From: Collinsella sp. AF23-2
GTDB lineage: Bacteria; Actinomycetota; Coriobacteriia; Coriobacteriales; Coriobacteriaceae
Assembly: GCF_003459245.1 (NCBI RefSeq)
Contig: NZ_QRVG01000035.1
Coordinates: 1-14,701 of the forward strand
Reading direction: 5' to 3'
DNA: 14,701 nucleotides
The notes under the pieces were generated by a model. That model saw nothing but the letters and a program-made list of their open reading frames with translations. It made no database searches and was not told the DNA's origin. Below, one piece after another: positions 1 to 6,280 of this stretch (positions are counted from its first letter, which is position 1; the number at the start of each line of letters is the position of its first letter). The translations under genes were made by a program, and so were the position numbers.

Positions 1-18
1 CATCGAAATTTATCGATG
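1..18. other. Short hairpin at left edge
   Basis: CATCGA (1-6) is the exact reverse complement of TCGATG (13-18), with a 6-nt loop. It could be the end of a terminator for a gene outside the window, but there is no proper T tract after it. Bases 19-53 show nothing else that I can support. Confidence 0.25.
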
Positions 19-53
19 GCCTATTTCAGACTGTAATGGGCACTCTGCAACCT

Positions 54-172
54 AAGTGAGTAGACTTTTAGCACTTTGGCGACCAGGCAGTTTTGTAACA
101 AGCTATCTACCTGCGGTTTTGAAAAGCAGGATGACCGGCCTGCTCGGGATGTTCAAAAAAGTCTACTCACTT
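54..172 (+). repeat. 119-bp hairpin repeat, copy 1
   Basis: The left end AAGTGAGTAGACTTTT (54-69) is the exact reverse complement of the right end (157-172). The 87-bp core carries TACCTGCG at element positions 55-62, as in the other two copies. Folding about the centre, CGA and CAGGC (80-82, 84-88) face TCG and GCCTG (144-146, 138-142) at exactly symmetric positions, so the element is a long imperfect palindrome. A possible apical stem is CCTGC (110-114) with GCAGG (126-130). By hand count the core matches copy 2 at about 65 of 87 positions and copy 3 at about 46 of 87, with no gaps. I see no target-site duplication. It lies about 180 bp upstream of the nuclease gene. It could be a structured RNA, a non-autonomous mobile element or a protein-binding site; its function is unknown. 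Confidence 0.9.
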
Positions 173-348
173 GCCGCGCAAAGCTCCTGCATGAGAAAAA
201 ATGGGGTTTTCAACAGGGCTTCGTCCAGCTCTCGGCAAGCTTTTGGCCAGTTGGGGAGGGCTGTTGAAAACTTGGCAGTCCGTTCGGCGCCATTTTTGGT
301 GCGTTCGCGCCAATGCGTGACTGACTGGGTTGAAATTCGTGTTTTCCT
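173..348 (+). promoter_or_regulatory. Dyad-rich leader upstream of nuclease gene
   Basis: This stretch between repeat copy 1 and the nuclease gene has no convincing ORF. It contains a perfect 11-bp inverted repeat, GTTTTCAACAG (206-216) and CTGTTGAAAAC (261-271), separated by 44 nt. A smaller hairpin follows, GGCGC (286-290) with GCGCC (307-311). I see no convincing -35/-10 pair and no Shine-Dalgarno sequence before either possible start codon. The dyads could serve as an operator or RNA structure controlling the gene, or could be the remains of another repeat. Confidence 0.45.
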
Positions 349-1482
349 GTGCCTATGAAGGATCTACTTTGTGACATATCAGCTTTTAGGTACTGGCGTT
401 TGCCTCCTCAAGTCCGCGCTTTGTGTCCGCCGCTTCCACGACCGGAAGAAGACCGGCAGCGATATGATCTCGCCCGCAACCCGACGGCTGCGGTCGCGCT
501 CGGTTTTCCGTTGTATACATTGGTTCGGTCGAGAAACAAACGGACTTGTCCTGCCAGCATTAGGCAGCGGCTGTTTCTTGGTGAGCTTCCCAGGGAATCC
601 GTGCTGGGAACGGAGCATGGGGTTTTGATTACGTCTCCTCTACTGACGGCATTCATCATGTTGCGGCATCTGACGGATCTTCAGCTTCTTTTGGTATTGG
701 CGGAGATGTGTGGCTTGTTTGCGGTGTGTGCCCTGCCGGCGGCACTTGAGGCGGAGCTTTCGCGTGCAATTGATTCGGGCGCGATTTCGACAACGTTCGG
801 TTGGGTGCGCTGCCCGTCCGAGGACGGCACCGCCTCAAATTTATGGCGTCGAGACGCTTTGGTTTTGGGCGGAGACCTTGACCGTTTTTGTTCAGATGTT
901 TGCGGGATGCGTTACGGCAATAGATTTATAGCGGTATCGCAACTCGTTCCATTGGGCGCCGCGTCGCCTTTTGAGGTCGAGGCGTATTTGCTACTTGCAC
1001 TGCCGCGATCCCTGGGAGGCGAAGGTTTTTGCGGCATAGAGCTTAATGTTGAAGTGATGCTAAGCACAAGTGCTCGAGCGATTGTGGGAAAGTCCCGTGT
1101 ATATATCGACCTACTTCTTTCTTCGCCGGACGGCAGGCGACAGGTGGCCATTGAATGTCAGGGAAAGGCCTCGCACGGACGCGCAGGGGATGGCTTGCGT
1201 GACGCTGACCGCATGACGGCCCTTCAGGCCATGGGCTACGATGTACTTCTCCTGACACACAGACAGATATCCGATGAGGATAGATTCCGCGCGATCGTTA
1301 AGGCCATATGCAGGATGCTCGATGCTGAATATCGTGATAAAAGCTCAGATGAGCAAAGGGCTGAGACATTACTCCGGTCTGAACTATTCGTTGACTGGAC
1401 AAAATTGGGAGTAATCGACGGAAAGATGCCCGTTAGACGCAAAACAGCTCGATCGTGGACGGCTGCGGTTCTAAGTGAGTAG
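349..1482 (+). CDS. Predicted PD-(D/E)XK nuclease, DUF559/Vsr-like, with unknown N-terminal region
   Basis: This encodes 377 aa from GTG 349, or 375 aa from the in-frame ATG 355, which I think equally likely; neither has a Shine-Dalgarno sequence. The C-terminal part (about 205-320) has the pattern of DUF559 endonuclease-like domains: E209/E211 in the first helix, a core strand with D254 (YIDLLL), then IECQGK with E269, Q271 and K273, H276, and a following DADRMTALQAMGYDVLLLT segment typical of the fold. The N-terminal half (CDISAFRYWR onward) matches no domain I can name; I recall similar multi-copy hypothetical proteins in Coriobacteriia, which is memory, not a search. Codon use is less GC-rich than in the neighbours, suggesting transfer. 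The last three codons and the stop (CTA AGT GAG TAG) overlap the left end of repeat copy 2, so the gene is bracketed by two repeats. DNA cleavage, repair or defence are all possible roles; the substrate is unknown. Confidence 0.72.
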   Translation: MPMKDLLCDISAFRYWRLPPQVRALCPPLPRPEEDRQRYDLARNPTAAVALGFPLYTLVRSRNKRTCPASIRQRLFLGELPRESVLGTEHGVLITSPLLTAFIMLRHLTDLQLLLVLAEMCGLFAVCALPAALEAELSRAIDSGAISTTFGWVRCPSEDGTASNLWRRDALVLGGDLDRFCSDVCGMRYGNRFIAVSQLVPLGAASPFEVEAYLLLALPRSLGGEGFCGIELNVEVMLSTSARAIVGKSRVYIDLLLSSPDGRRQVAIECQGKASHGRAGDGLRDADRMTALQAMGYDVLLLTHRQISDEDRFRAIVKAICRMLDAEYRDKSSDEQRAETLLRSELFVDWTKLGVIDGKMPVRRKTARSWTAAVLSE

Positions 1483-1591
1483 GCTTTTGGCACTTTGGCG
1501 ACCAGGCCGTTTTGAAACAAGTCATTTACCTGCGACTTTATAAAGCAATACGGATGGTCTGCTCGGCAAGTTTCGAAAAGTCTACTCACTT
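1473..1591 (+). repeat. 119-bp hairpin repeat, copy 2
   Basis: The ends are AAGTGAGTAGGCTTTT (1473-1488, one change from the other copies) and AAAAGTCTACTCACTT (1576-1591). The length is again exactly 119 bp and TACCTGCG is again at element positions 55-62. The internal stem is kept: CGA (1499-1501) faces TCG (1563-1565), and CAGGCC (1503-1508) faces GGTCTG (1556-1561) with one G-U pair. At the centre, CTTTA/TAAAG (1536-1545) makes a local palindrome. The left end provides the last codons and stop of the nuclease gene. The element sits between that gene and the converging rubrerythrin gene. No target-site duplication is visible. Confidence 0.9.
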
Positions 1592-1658
1592 AGTTTTTGA
1601 CGAGAGACCGATGCCGAAGATAGCTCTATTTCAGGGCGTTAACGAGTCCTCGAGACAC

Positions 1659-1690
1659 AAAAAGGCCCGAACCAATACGGTCCGGGCCTT
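1659..1690 (-). terminator. Intrinsic terminator of rubrerythrin gene
   Basis: Read on the minus strand, a 12-bp stem with one mismatch (AAGGCCCG at 1662-1669 facing CGGGCCTT at 1683-1690, extended by ACC/GGT), a 5-nt loop and a run of five T form a standard intrinsic terminator. It lies about 35 bp past the rubrerythrin stop codon. Confidence 0.85.
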
Positions 1691-1724
1691 CTTCGAGCTA
1701 GAGGTTATGTCTCAGGCAGTTGGC

Positions 1725-2285
1725 TTAGCCAAAGTAGCGCTTGAGCAGGCCAGCGAAAGCCTTGCCGTGGCGGGCCTCGTCGCGAGCCATCTCGTGCACG
1801 GTGTCGTGGATGGCATCGAGGCCAGCGGCCTTGGCGCGCTTGGCAAGATCGGTCTTGCCGGCGGTGGCGCCATTCTCGGCCTCAACGCGCATCTCGAGGT
1901 TCTTCTTGGTGGAATCGGTCACGACCTCGCCCAGGAGCTCGGCGAACTTGGCGGCATGCTCGGCCTCCTCGTGGGCAGCCTTCTCCCAGTACAGGCCGAT
2001 CTCGGGATAACCCTCGCGATGAGCAACGCGAGCCATGGCCAGGTACATACCGACCTCGGAGCACTCGCCCTCAAAGTTGGCGCGCAGATCGGCAACGATG
2101 TCCTCGGAGACGCCCTCCATCTTGGCGACGCCCACGACGTGCTCGGCAGCCCACTCGAGCTGGCCCTCCTCCTGCTTCAGGAAGCGAGAGCCGGGAACGC
2201 CGCACTGGGGGCACTTGAAATCCTCGGGCAGCTGGTCGCCGTCGAACTCTTCCACATAACCGCAAACGGGGCAAACAAACTTCAT
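1725..2285 (-). CDS. Rubrerythrin with N-terminal rubredoxin domain
   Basis: This encodes 186 aa, a non-haem di-iron protein that reduces hydrogen peroxide in the cytoplasm of anaerobes. Residues 1-35 form a rubredoxin-like Fe(Cys)4 site (C5, C8, C25, C28: CPVCGY and CPQCGV). Residues about 60-186 form a ferritin-like four-helix bundle with di-iron ligand motifs: E74, the EEAEH segment (106-110) and DEARH (169-173). The rubredoxin-first order is that of reverse rubrerythrins; classical ones have it at the C-terminus. The start was chosen at 2285 because an AAGGA Shine-Dalgarno sits 8 nt upstream and the protein begins directly at the rubredoxin fold; an in-frame upstream extension to 2378 lacks such support. 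It is monocistronic, with its own terminator, a likely promoter and a leader hairpin. It is oriented against the nuclease gene and divergent from the adh operon. Confidence 0.95.
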   Translation of the reverse strand: MKFVCPVCGYVEEFDGDQLPEDFKCPQCGVPGSRFLKQEEGQLEWAAEHVVGVAKMEGVSEDIVADLRANFEGECSEVGMYLAMARVAHREGYPEIGLYWEKAAHEEAEHAAKFAELLGEVVTDSTKKNLEMRVEAENGATAGKTDLAKRAKAAGLDAIHDTVHEMARDEARHGKAFAGLLKRYFG

Positions 2286-2320
2286 GATTCGATCCTTTCG
2301 ATCGATGGCGATGGTGCGCT

Positions 2321-2351
2321 CGTCCGGTCCCGTAAGGGCCCTCTCCGGACG
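2321..2351 (-). promoter_or_regulatory. Leader hairpin of rubrerythrin mRNA
   Basis: CGTCCGG (2321-2327) and CCGGACG (2345-2351) pair over 7 bp, enclosing a second small stem (CCC 2329-2331 with GGG 2336-2338). If the promoter at 2370-2397 is right, this hairpin begins about 12 nt into a roughly 78-nt leader and stays clear of the ribosome binding site. It may stabilise the mRNA or be regulatory. It has no T tract and matches no riboswitch class I recognise. Confidence 0.5.
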
Positions 2352-2369
2352 TGCGTCTTGACGAGTTCT

Positions 2370-2397
2370 ATTATCCATAAATGAGACCGAATGTGAA
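2370..2397 (-). promoter_or_regulatory. Likely sigma-70-type promoter for rubrerythrin
   Basis: On the minus strand, TTCACA (2392-2397) and GATAAT (2370-2375) are separated by 16 bp in a locally AT-rich stretch. Both hexamers are one base from consensus. Transcription would start near 2363. Confidence 0.55.
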
Positions 2398-2444
2398 GCC
2401 TATTAGGAATGATTTTTAATAAAACAATTTAAGCATGTGTAGAT

Positions 2445-2522
2445 GTTGATTGATTAACGATTGCTAGACCTCGTGCGACCTCCGATGAGTACAATCGGTC
2501 GAGCAAATGTTGACCAATCAAC
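2445..2522 (+). promoter_or_regulatory. Promoter region of adh operon with two matching 14-bp dyads
   Basis: GTTGATTGATTAAC (2445-2458) and, in inverted orientation, GTTGACCAATCAAC (2509-2522) agree at 12 of 14 positions; both are near-palindromic with GTTGA/TCAAC-like arms. Their centres lie 64 bp apart, about six helical turns. Between them is a possible -10, TACAAT (2490-2495), with only a weak -35 (TAGACC, 2465-2470) at an unusually long 19-bp spacing. A further dyad lies around the -10 (CGAC at 2475-2478 with GTCG at 2498-2501). This arrangement suggests one regulator bound upstream and just downstream of the transcription start, perhaps by looping. The regulator is not identified. Confidence 0.45.
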
Positions 2523-2541
2523 AAATGAAGGAGCTTCCTTT

Positions 2542-3762
2542 ATGCATCTAGCCCGCCGCGCCTGGTGCCGAACGTATCAAACGGTTTTTCGCATCGCATT
2601 GCCGGTGCTGCCCTATACCGAGCCACGCATTTTAGAGCACGCTGAGGAAGTGCCCGCAGTGCTTCAAAAGCGTTCAATACACCATGTTCTTATCGTGACA
2701 GATCCCGGCATTGCCCGTCTGGGGCTCACGGCACCGCTCGAGACAGCGCTCGCGTCCAAGGGAATTAGCGCTGCGGTCTATGCCGAAACATGTGCGAACC
2801 CCACGGTCTCAAACGTGGAGGAAGCGGCATCTCTGTATCGAGAGAGCGCCTGCCAGGCCATTATCGGCTTTGGCGGCGGTTCGGCCATGGACTGCGCCAA
2901 GGGCGTGGGCGCGCGCATCGCGCAGCCAAAGAAGCCCATCAACAAGATGCGCGGCCTGTTGCGTATCCATCGTCGCCTGCCGCTGCTCATCGCCGTTCCC
3001 ACCACGGCGGGCACGGGAAGCGAGGTCACGCTTGCAGCGGTAATTACCGACGACGAGACGCACTACAAGTATCCCATTAACGACTTTGTGCTGATCCCGC
3101 GCTTTGCGGTGCACGACCCCGAGTTTACGCGCGGCCTGCCCGCCTCCATTACGGGGCAAACGGGCATGGACGCCCTGACACATGCCGTCGAGGCCTTTAT
3201 CGGGCGCAGCACCACGCCCTATACGCGCAAGATGGCGCGCCAGGCGGTGCAGCTCATCCACGACAATTTGCTCGAGGCCTATGAGTGCGGTGGCAACATG
3301 CGTGCGCGCCGCAATATGCTTTCGGCGGCGTATAAAGCGGGCGTTGCCTTTACGCGCTCTTATGTTGGATACGTCCATGCCATCGCGCACAGCCTGGGCG
3401 GGCGTTACGGGATTCCCCACGGCTTGGCCAACGCCATCATCCTGCCGCACATGCTTCGCGCCTATGGCGAAGCTGCTGCTCCCAAGCTCGCCGATCTCGC
3501 CCGCATGGCCGGCATTGCGCCGGCTAATGCGCTGGACAACGTGGCTGCTGAGGCCTTTATCGATTGGGTCGACCGCATGAACGCCGCCCTGGGAATCCCC
3601 AAATATGTCTCGGGTATTCGCCGCTCCGATATTCCGCAAATGGCGGCCCATGCCGATGCCGAGGCCAATCCGCTATACCCTGTTCCACTTTTGATGGACC
3701 GTTTGGAGCTCGAGCGTATGTACGAGGTCGTCGCGGGTGGTATGTTTGAGGACGAGAACTAG
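2542..3762 (+). CDS. Iron-containing alcohol dehydrogenase
   Basis: This encodes 406 aa, a group III Fe-dependent alcohol dehydrogenase that interconverts alcohols and aldehydes with NAD(P)H. Visible family features are the nucleotide-binding GFGGGSAMDCAKG (109-121), PTTAGTGSE (153-161), and the metal ligands D210, H214, H279 and H293 (GMDALTHAVEA, YVHAIAHSLGG, IPHG), with the spacing seen in FucO; H283 matches the extra conserved His. The start at 2542 has AAGGAG (2528-2533) 8 nt upstream; the longer frame from 2461 would run through the dyad and promoter region and is rejected. The stop is followed after 9 nt by the aldehyde dehydrogenase gene, so the two are surely cotranscribed. Substrate specificity cannot be read from sequence; short-chain alcohols, a fermentative aldehyde reductase or a diol dehydrogenase are all possible. 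Confidence 0.93.
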   Translation: MHLARRAWCRTYQTVFRIALPVLPYTEPRILEHAEEVPAVLQKRSIHHVLIVTDPGIARLGLTAPLETALASKGISAAVYAETCANPTVSNVEEAASLYRESACQAIIGFGGGSAMDCAKGVGARIAQPKKPINKMRGLLRIHRRLPLLIAVPTTAGTGSEVTLAAVITDDETHYKYPINDFVLIPRFAVHDPEFTRGLPASITGQTGMDALTHAVEAFIGRSTTPYTRKMARQAVQLIHDNLLEAYECGGNMRARRNMLSAAYKAGVAFTRSYVGYVHAIAHSLGGRYGIPHGLANAIILPHMLRAYGEAAAPKLADLARMAGIAPANALDNVAAEAFIDWVDRMNAALGIPKYVSGIRRSDIPQMAAHADAEANPLYPVPLLMDRLELERMYEVVAGGMFEDEN

Positions 3763-3771
3763 GAGGTTGCC

Positions 3772-5151
3772 ATGAACACCGAGGAAATTGCGCGCATCGT
3801 CGGCGATCAGCGCACCTACTTTAAGACGCACGCCACGTTTGATGTCGATGCTCGGCGTCGTGCGCTCGTGAGTTTACGCGATGCGGTACGGGCCCACGAG
3901 GCCGATATCGCCCATGCGCTCAAGACCGATTTGGGAAAGTCGCATGACGAGGCCTATATGTGCGAGATCGGCACGTCGCTTTCCGAGATTCGACATCAGA
4001 TTGCGCATGTGGCTCGATGGAGTCGCCCGCGTCTGCGTCCGTGTGACCTCGCCAACGCCGTGAGTGTGTGCAAGACGCAGGCCGTGCCCTATGGCGTCAC
4101 ACTCATCATGGCTCCGTGGAACTACCCGTTTTTGCTGACGCTCGAGCCACTCGCCGGCGCCCTTGCCGCGGGCAATACCGTGGTCATCAAGCCGAGCGCA
4201 TATGCTCCGGCATCGAGCGCGGTGCTCAAGCAAATCTGTGAAGAGGCATTTGATTCGCGCCTGGTGACGGTTGTCGAGGGCGGGCGCGCCGAGAACGAAG
4301 CGCTGCTCGATGAGCACTGGGACAAGATCTTCTTTACCGGTAGCGTTCCGGTCGGCAAGCTCGTCATGGAGCGTGCAAGTAAAAACCTTACGCCCGTGAC
4401 GCTTGAGCTGGGCGGAAAGAGTCCCTGCATCGTGGATGCGACGGCAAACCTGAAGGTCGCGGCGCGGCGTATCGCCTTTGGTAAATGGCTCAACGTGGGG
4501 CAAACCTGTGTAGCGCCCGACTACCTGCTGGTCGATGCGCGCGTGCACGACGAGCTGCTGGACCTTATCAAGGAGGAGGCCCGCCGTATGTTTGGCGAGC
4601 ATCCGCTCGATAACGAGGATTACGGGCATATCGTCAACACCAAGCATTTTGCGCGCGTACGCGGGCTGATCGACCCCGATAAGGTTGTGCTTGGAGGCAC
4701 GGCGCGCGAGTCGTCGCTCAAGATCGAGCCGACGATTTTGGACGGCGTGACCCCCGATGACGCCGTGATGCAGGAGGAGATCTTCGGCCCCATTTTGCCG
4801 GTGCTGACGTTTGAGAGCCTAGACGAGGCCGAGACGTTTATTACAGATCGTCCGACGCCGCTGGCTCTGTATATCTTTAGCCAGGATCGCGCAGTTCAGC
4901 AGCGCTTTGTGCGTTACGTGCCCTTTGGCGGCGGCTGTGTCAACGACACGATCATGCACTTGGCTACGAGCCATATGGGCTTTGGCGGCATGGGCGCGAG
5001 CGGTATGGGGCAGTACCATGGACACGAGAGCTTCGATACGTTTAGCCACAAGAAGAGCATCGTGAACAAGGCAACGTGGTTGGACGTGCCATTCCGCTAT
5101 GCTCCTTACGCAAGCTGGAAGCACAAGTTCGTGCGCATGTTTGTGCATTAG
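3772..5151 (+). CDS. NAD(P)-dependent aldehyde dehydrogenase (class 3-like)
   Basis: This encodes 459 aa and oxidises aldehydes to carboxylic acids. Key residues are visible: the oxyanion-hole N117 in APWNYPF, K140 in VVIKPS, FFTGS (187-191), the general base E212 in LELGGKSP, and the nucleophile C246 in GQTCVAPDY. The length of about 460 aa, GQTCVAPDY and the C-terminal SHMGFGGMGASGMG segment point to the ALDH3-like branch (fatty-aldehyde or coniferyl-aldehyde type), not to CoA-acylating enzymes. An AGGAGG Shine-Dalgarno lies between the adh stop and this ATG. Paired with the alcohol dehydrogenase it could take alcohols to acids, or let the cell dispose of toxic aldehydes by both routes. The physiological substrate is unknown. 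Confidence 0.93.
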   Translation: MNTEEIARIVGDQRTYFKTHATFDVDARRRALVSLRDAVRAHEADIAHALKTDLGKSHDEAYMCEIGTSLSEIRHQIAHVARWSRPRLRPCDLANAVSVCKTQAVPYGVTLIMAPWNYPFLLTLEPLAGALAAGNTVVIKPSAYAPASSAVLKQICEEAFDSRLVTVVEGGRAENEALLDEHWDKIFFTGSVPVGKLVMERASKNLTPVTLELGGKSPCIVDATANLKVAARRIAFGKWLNVGQTCVAPDYLLVDARVHDELLDLIKEEARRMFGEHPLDNEDYGHIVNTKHFARVRGLIDPDKVVLGGTARESSLKIEPTILDGVTPDDAVMQEEIFGPILPVLTFESLDEAETFITDRPTPLALYIFSQDRAVQQRFVRYVPFGGGCVNDTIMHLATSHMGFGGMGASGMGQYHGHESFDTFSHKKSIVNKATWLDVPFRYAPYASWKHKFVRMFVH

Positions 5152-5178
5152 AATCAGATGACATAGGGATAAACAAAG

Positions 5179-5211
5179 TGGCCGCCCCCGCGTAAGCGAA
5201 GACGGCCATTT
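5179..5211 (+). terminator. Probable terminator of adh-aldh operon
   Basis: TGGCCG (5179-5184) pairs with CGGCCA (5203-5208), enclosing a small CGC/GCG stem, and is followed by a short T-rich stretch. The T tract is weak, so some readthrough into the small ORFs downstream is likely. Confidence 0.5.
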
Positions 5212-5217
5212 CTCACG

Positions 5218-5397
5218 ATGAAAACGTGTATCGGAGTTGGCAAGACCCGCTGCCACGGGTGCCATCCGTGTTCCCATCTTATCTGCAAGCGTTCCGTTGC
5301 GCAAGCGTTGCGGCAAACGATTGAAAGACGCAGACAGGATGAATTTGTGTCCGCACGGGCCCGTAGACTTCTCAACTACGTTGTGGATGCTCGCTAA
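5218..5397 (+). CDS. Possible 59-aa Cys/His-rich small protein
   Basis: An uninterrupted ORF from ATG 5218 to TAA 5395-5397 fills most of the gap between aldh and the next gene. Its N-terminal third holds C4, C12, C15, C18 and C23 with H13, H16 and H20 (RCHGCHPCSHLIC), a clustering expected of a small zinc or iron site and unlikely by chance. The rest is basic and helical-looking (QTIERRRQ, ARARRLLNYVV), which could bind nucleic acid or pair with the acidic protein encoded next. Against it, no Shine-Dalgarno is visible and the ATG falls just after the probable terminator. The stop lies 18 nt before the next likely start, so the two may be cotranscribed. I recognise no family. Confidence 0.45.
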   Translation: MKTCIGVGKTRCHGCHPCSHLICKRSVAQALRQTIERRRQDEFVSARARRLLNYVVDAR

Positions 5398-5415
5398 TCG
5401 GTAATGGAGGCGCAC

Positions 5416-5595
5416 GTGTTTGATGACGATGACCTGTTCGATCTGACAGACGATCCGTTTGAGTGGGATATGCTACTCGATGACGATGAGTTGGAGCAGG
5501 ACCGTAAGAAGCGGCAGGGCAAGAAGACGCGGGATGACGCTTCGAAAAAGCAGGACAAGCGTCGCCGAGGTCTGTTCGGCGGGCTCTTTGGGTGA
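5416..5595 (+). CDS. Small highly charged protein of unknown function
   Basis: This encodes 59 aa from GTG 5416, which has GGAGG (5406-5410) 5 nt upstream; an in-frame ATG at 5404 would overlap that site and is less likely. The protein has three parts: an acidic N-terminus (FDDDDLFDLTDDPFEW to about residue 28), a lysine/arginine-rich middle (about 29-51), and a glycine-phenylalanine tail GLFGGLFG. There are no cysteines and no membrane segment. The layout suggests a disordered, charge-segregated adaptor, but I recognise no family and do not assign a role. It lies between the Cys-rich ORF and the phosphoesterase gene in the same direction. Confidence 0.7.
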   Translation: MFDDDDLFDLTDDPFEWDMLLDDDELEQDRKKRQGKKTRDDASKKQDKRRRGLFGGLFG

Positions 5596-5621
5596 CTGTC
5601 TCATCGCCGCGTCTGTATACT
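5593..5621 (+). promoter_or_regulatory. Possible promoter of phosphoesterase gene
   Basis: TATACT (5616-5621) is a good -10 hexamer. The only -35 candidate at 17-bp spacing, TGACTG (5593-5598), is weak. It would start transcription about 35 bp before the phosphoesterase start codon. Confidence 0.35.
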
Positions 5622-5661
5622 AAACAGGTCTTATACGCGTTGCGAAATGAGGACAGAGACG

Positions 5662-6207
5662 ATGATGTGGTTTACCGCCGACCTGCACCTGGGCGATACG
5701 AATATCTTGCACGACATGGATCGACCGTTTGATTCGGTCGAGGAGATGAACCGCAAGGTCATCGATGCCATCAATGAGTGCGTGGCTGTGGACGACCGCC
5801 TCTATATCTTGGGAGACTTTACCTATCGTTTGCCCCTGGCGGAGGCGGTGCGCCTGCGCGAGCGCATCGAATGTCAGAACGTAACGCTCATCCGCGGTAA
5901 CCATGACGGCGACTGGGAAGATCCAGACGCGCCGCACATTTGGGATGAGGTGCGCGATTATCTGGAGGTCGCCCCCGGTTACGCGAAGGGCCATCGCCTG
6001 GTAATGAGCCATTACCCCATGCTCAGCTGGAACGGCAAGGCGCGTGGCGCCATCATGTTGCACGGGCATATCCACAGCAGGGGAGACCGCACCAACGCGC
6101 GCAACCGCGATCGCGAGCGCCCGGTTCTGCGCTACGACGTTGGCCTCGATGCCAACAACTACAAGCCCGTAAGCCGTGACCAAATCCTAGGCTTCTTTGG
6201 ACTGTAG
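5662..6207 (+). CDS. Calcineurin-like metallophosphoesterase
   Basis: This encodes 181 aa, a small two-metal phosphohydrolase of the calcineurin-like superfamily (the predicted phosphoesterase group beginning WFTADxHxG). All motifs are in order: D7-x-H9 (TADLHLGDTN), G51-D52 (ILGDF), G79-N80-H81-D82 (RGNHDGD), H117 (MSHYPM) and G135-H136-x-H138 (HGHIHS). The start at ATG 5662 is preceded by GAGGA 8 nt upstream; ATG 5647 overlaps that region and ATG 5665 is also possible. The substrate is unknown: nucleotides, cyclic nucleotides or phosphoproteins are all handled by relatives. Neighbours do not define a pathway. A hairpin terminator follows. Confidence 0.9.
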   Translation: MMWFTADLHLGDTNILHDMDRPFDSVEEMNRKVIDAINECVAVDDRLYILGDFTYRLPLAEAVRLRERIECQNVTLIRGNHDGDWEDPDAPHIWDEVRDYLEVAPGYAKGHRLVMSHYPMLSWNGKARGAIMLHGHIHSRGDRTNARNRDRERPVLRYDVGLDANNYKPVSRDQILGFFGL

Positions 6208-6227
6208 CTGTAAGTGCAGGTAGAATG

Positions 6228-6263
6228 AACGCGCCGCGCGGATGGTCTGTGCGGCGCGTTTCA
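6228..6263 (+). terminator. Terminator after phosphoesterase gene
   Basis: A perfect 10-bp GC-rich stem, AACGCGCCGC (6228-6237) with GCGGCGCGTT (6251-6260), has a 13-nt loop and is followed by a short T stretch. It separates the phosphoesterase gene from the antiterminator gene 20 bp downstream, and the leader of the latter may overlap it. Confidence 0.6.
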
Positions 6264-6280
6264 GTAGGAGCGATGAATCC

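Noticed and set aside
54..172. The 119-bp repeat as a plain intrinsic terminator
   Set aside because: The outer stem is only moderately GC-rich, the arms are 87 bp apart and no T tract follows the hairpin.
56..358. 100-codon ORF starting in repeat copy 1
   Set aside because: It begins inside the terminal inverted repeat, has no ribosome binding site, runs through dyads and has no protein-like pattern.
54..1591. Classical composite transposon made of repeat copies 1 and 2
   Set aside because: No transposase is encoded and no target-site duplication is visible around any copy. The repeats are also too diverged in their cores for recent joint movement.
1512..2384. 290-codon plus-strand ORF across the rubrerythrin gene
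   Set aside because: It is the antisense of rubrerythrin, low in complexity (Leu/Gly/Ala-rich), and starts inside repeat copy 2. The minus-strand protein is unmistakable.
5620..6183. 187-codon minus-strand ORF opposite the phosphoesterase gene
   Set aside because: It is a shadow of a gene with complete catalytic motifs.
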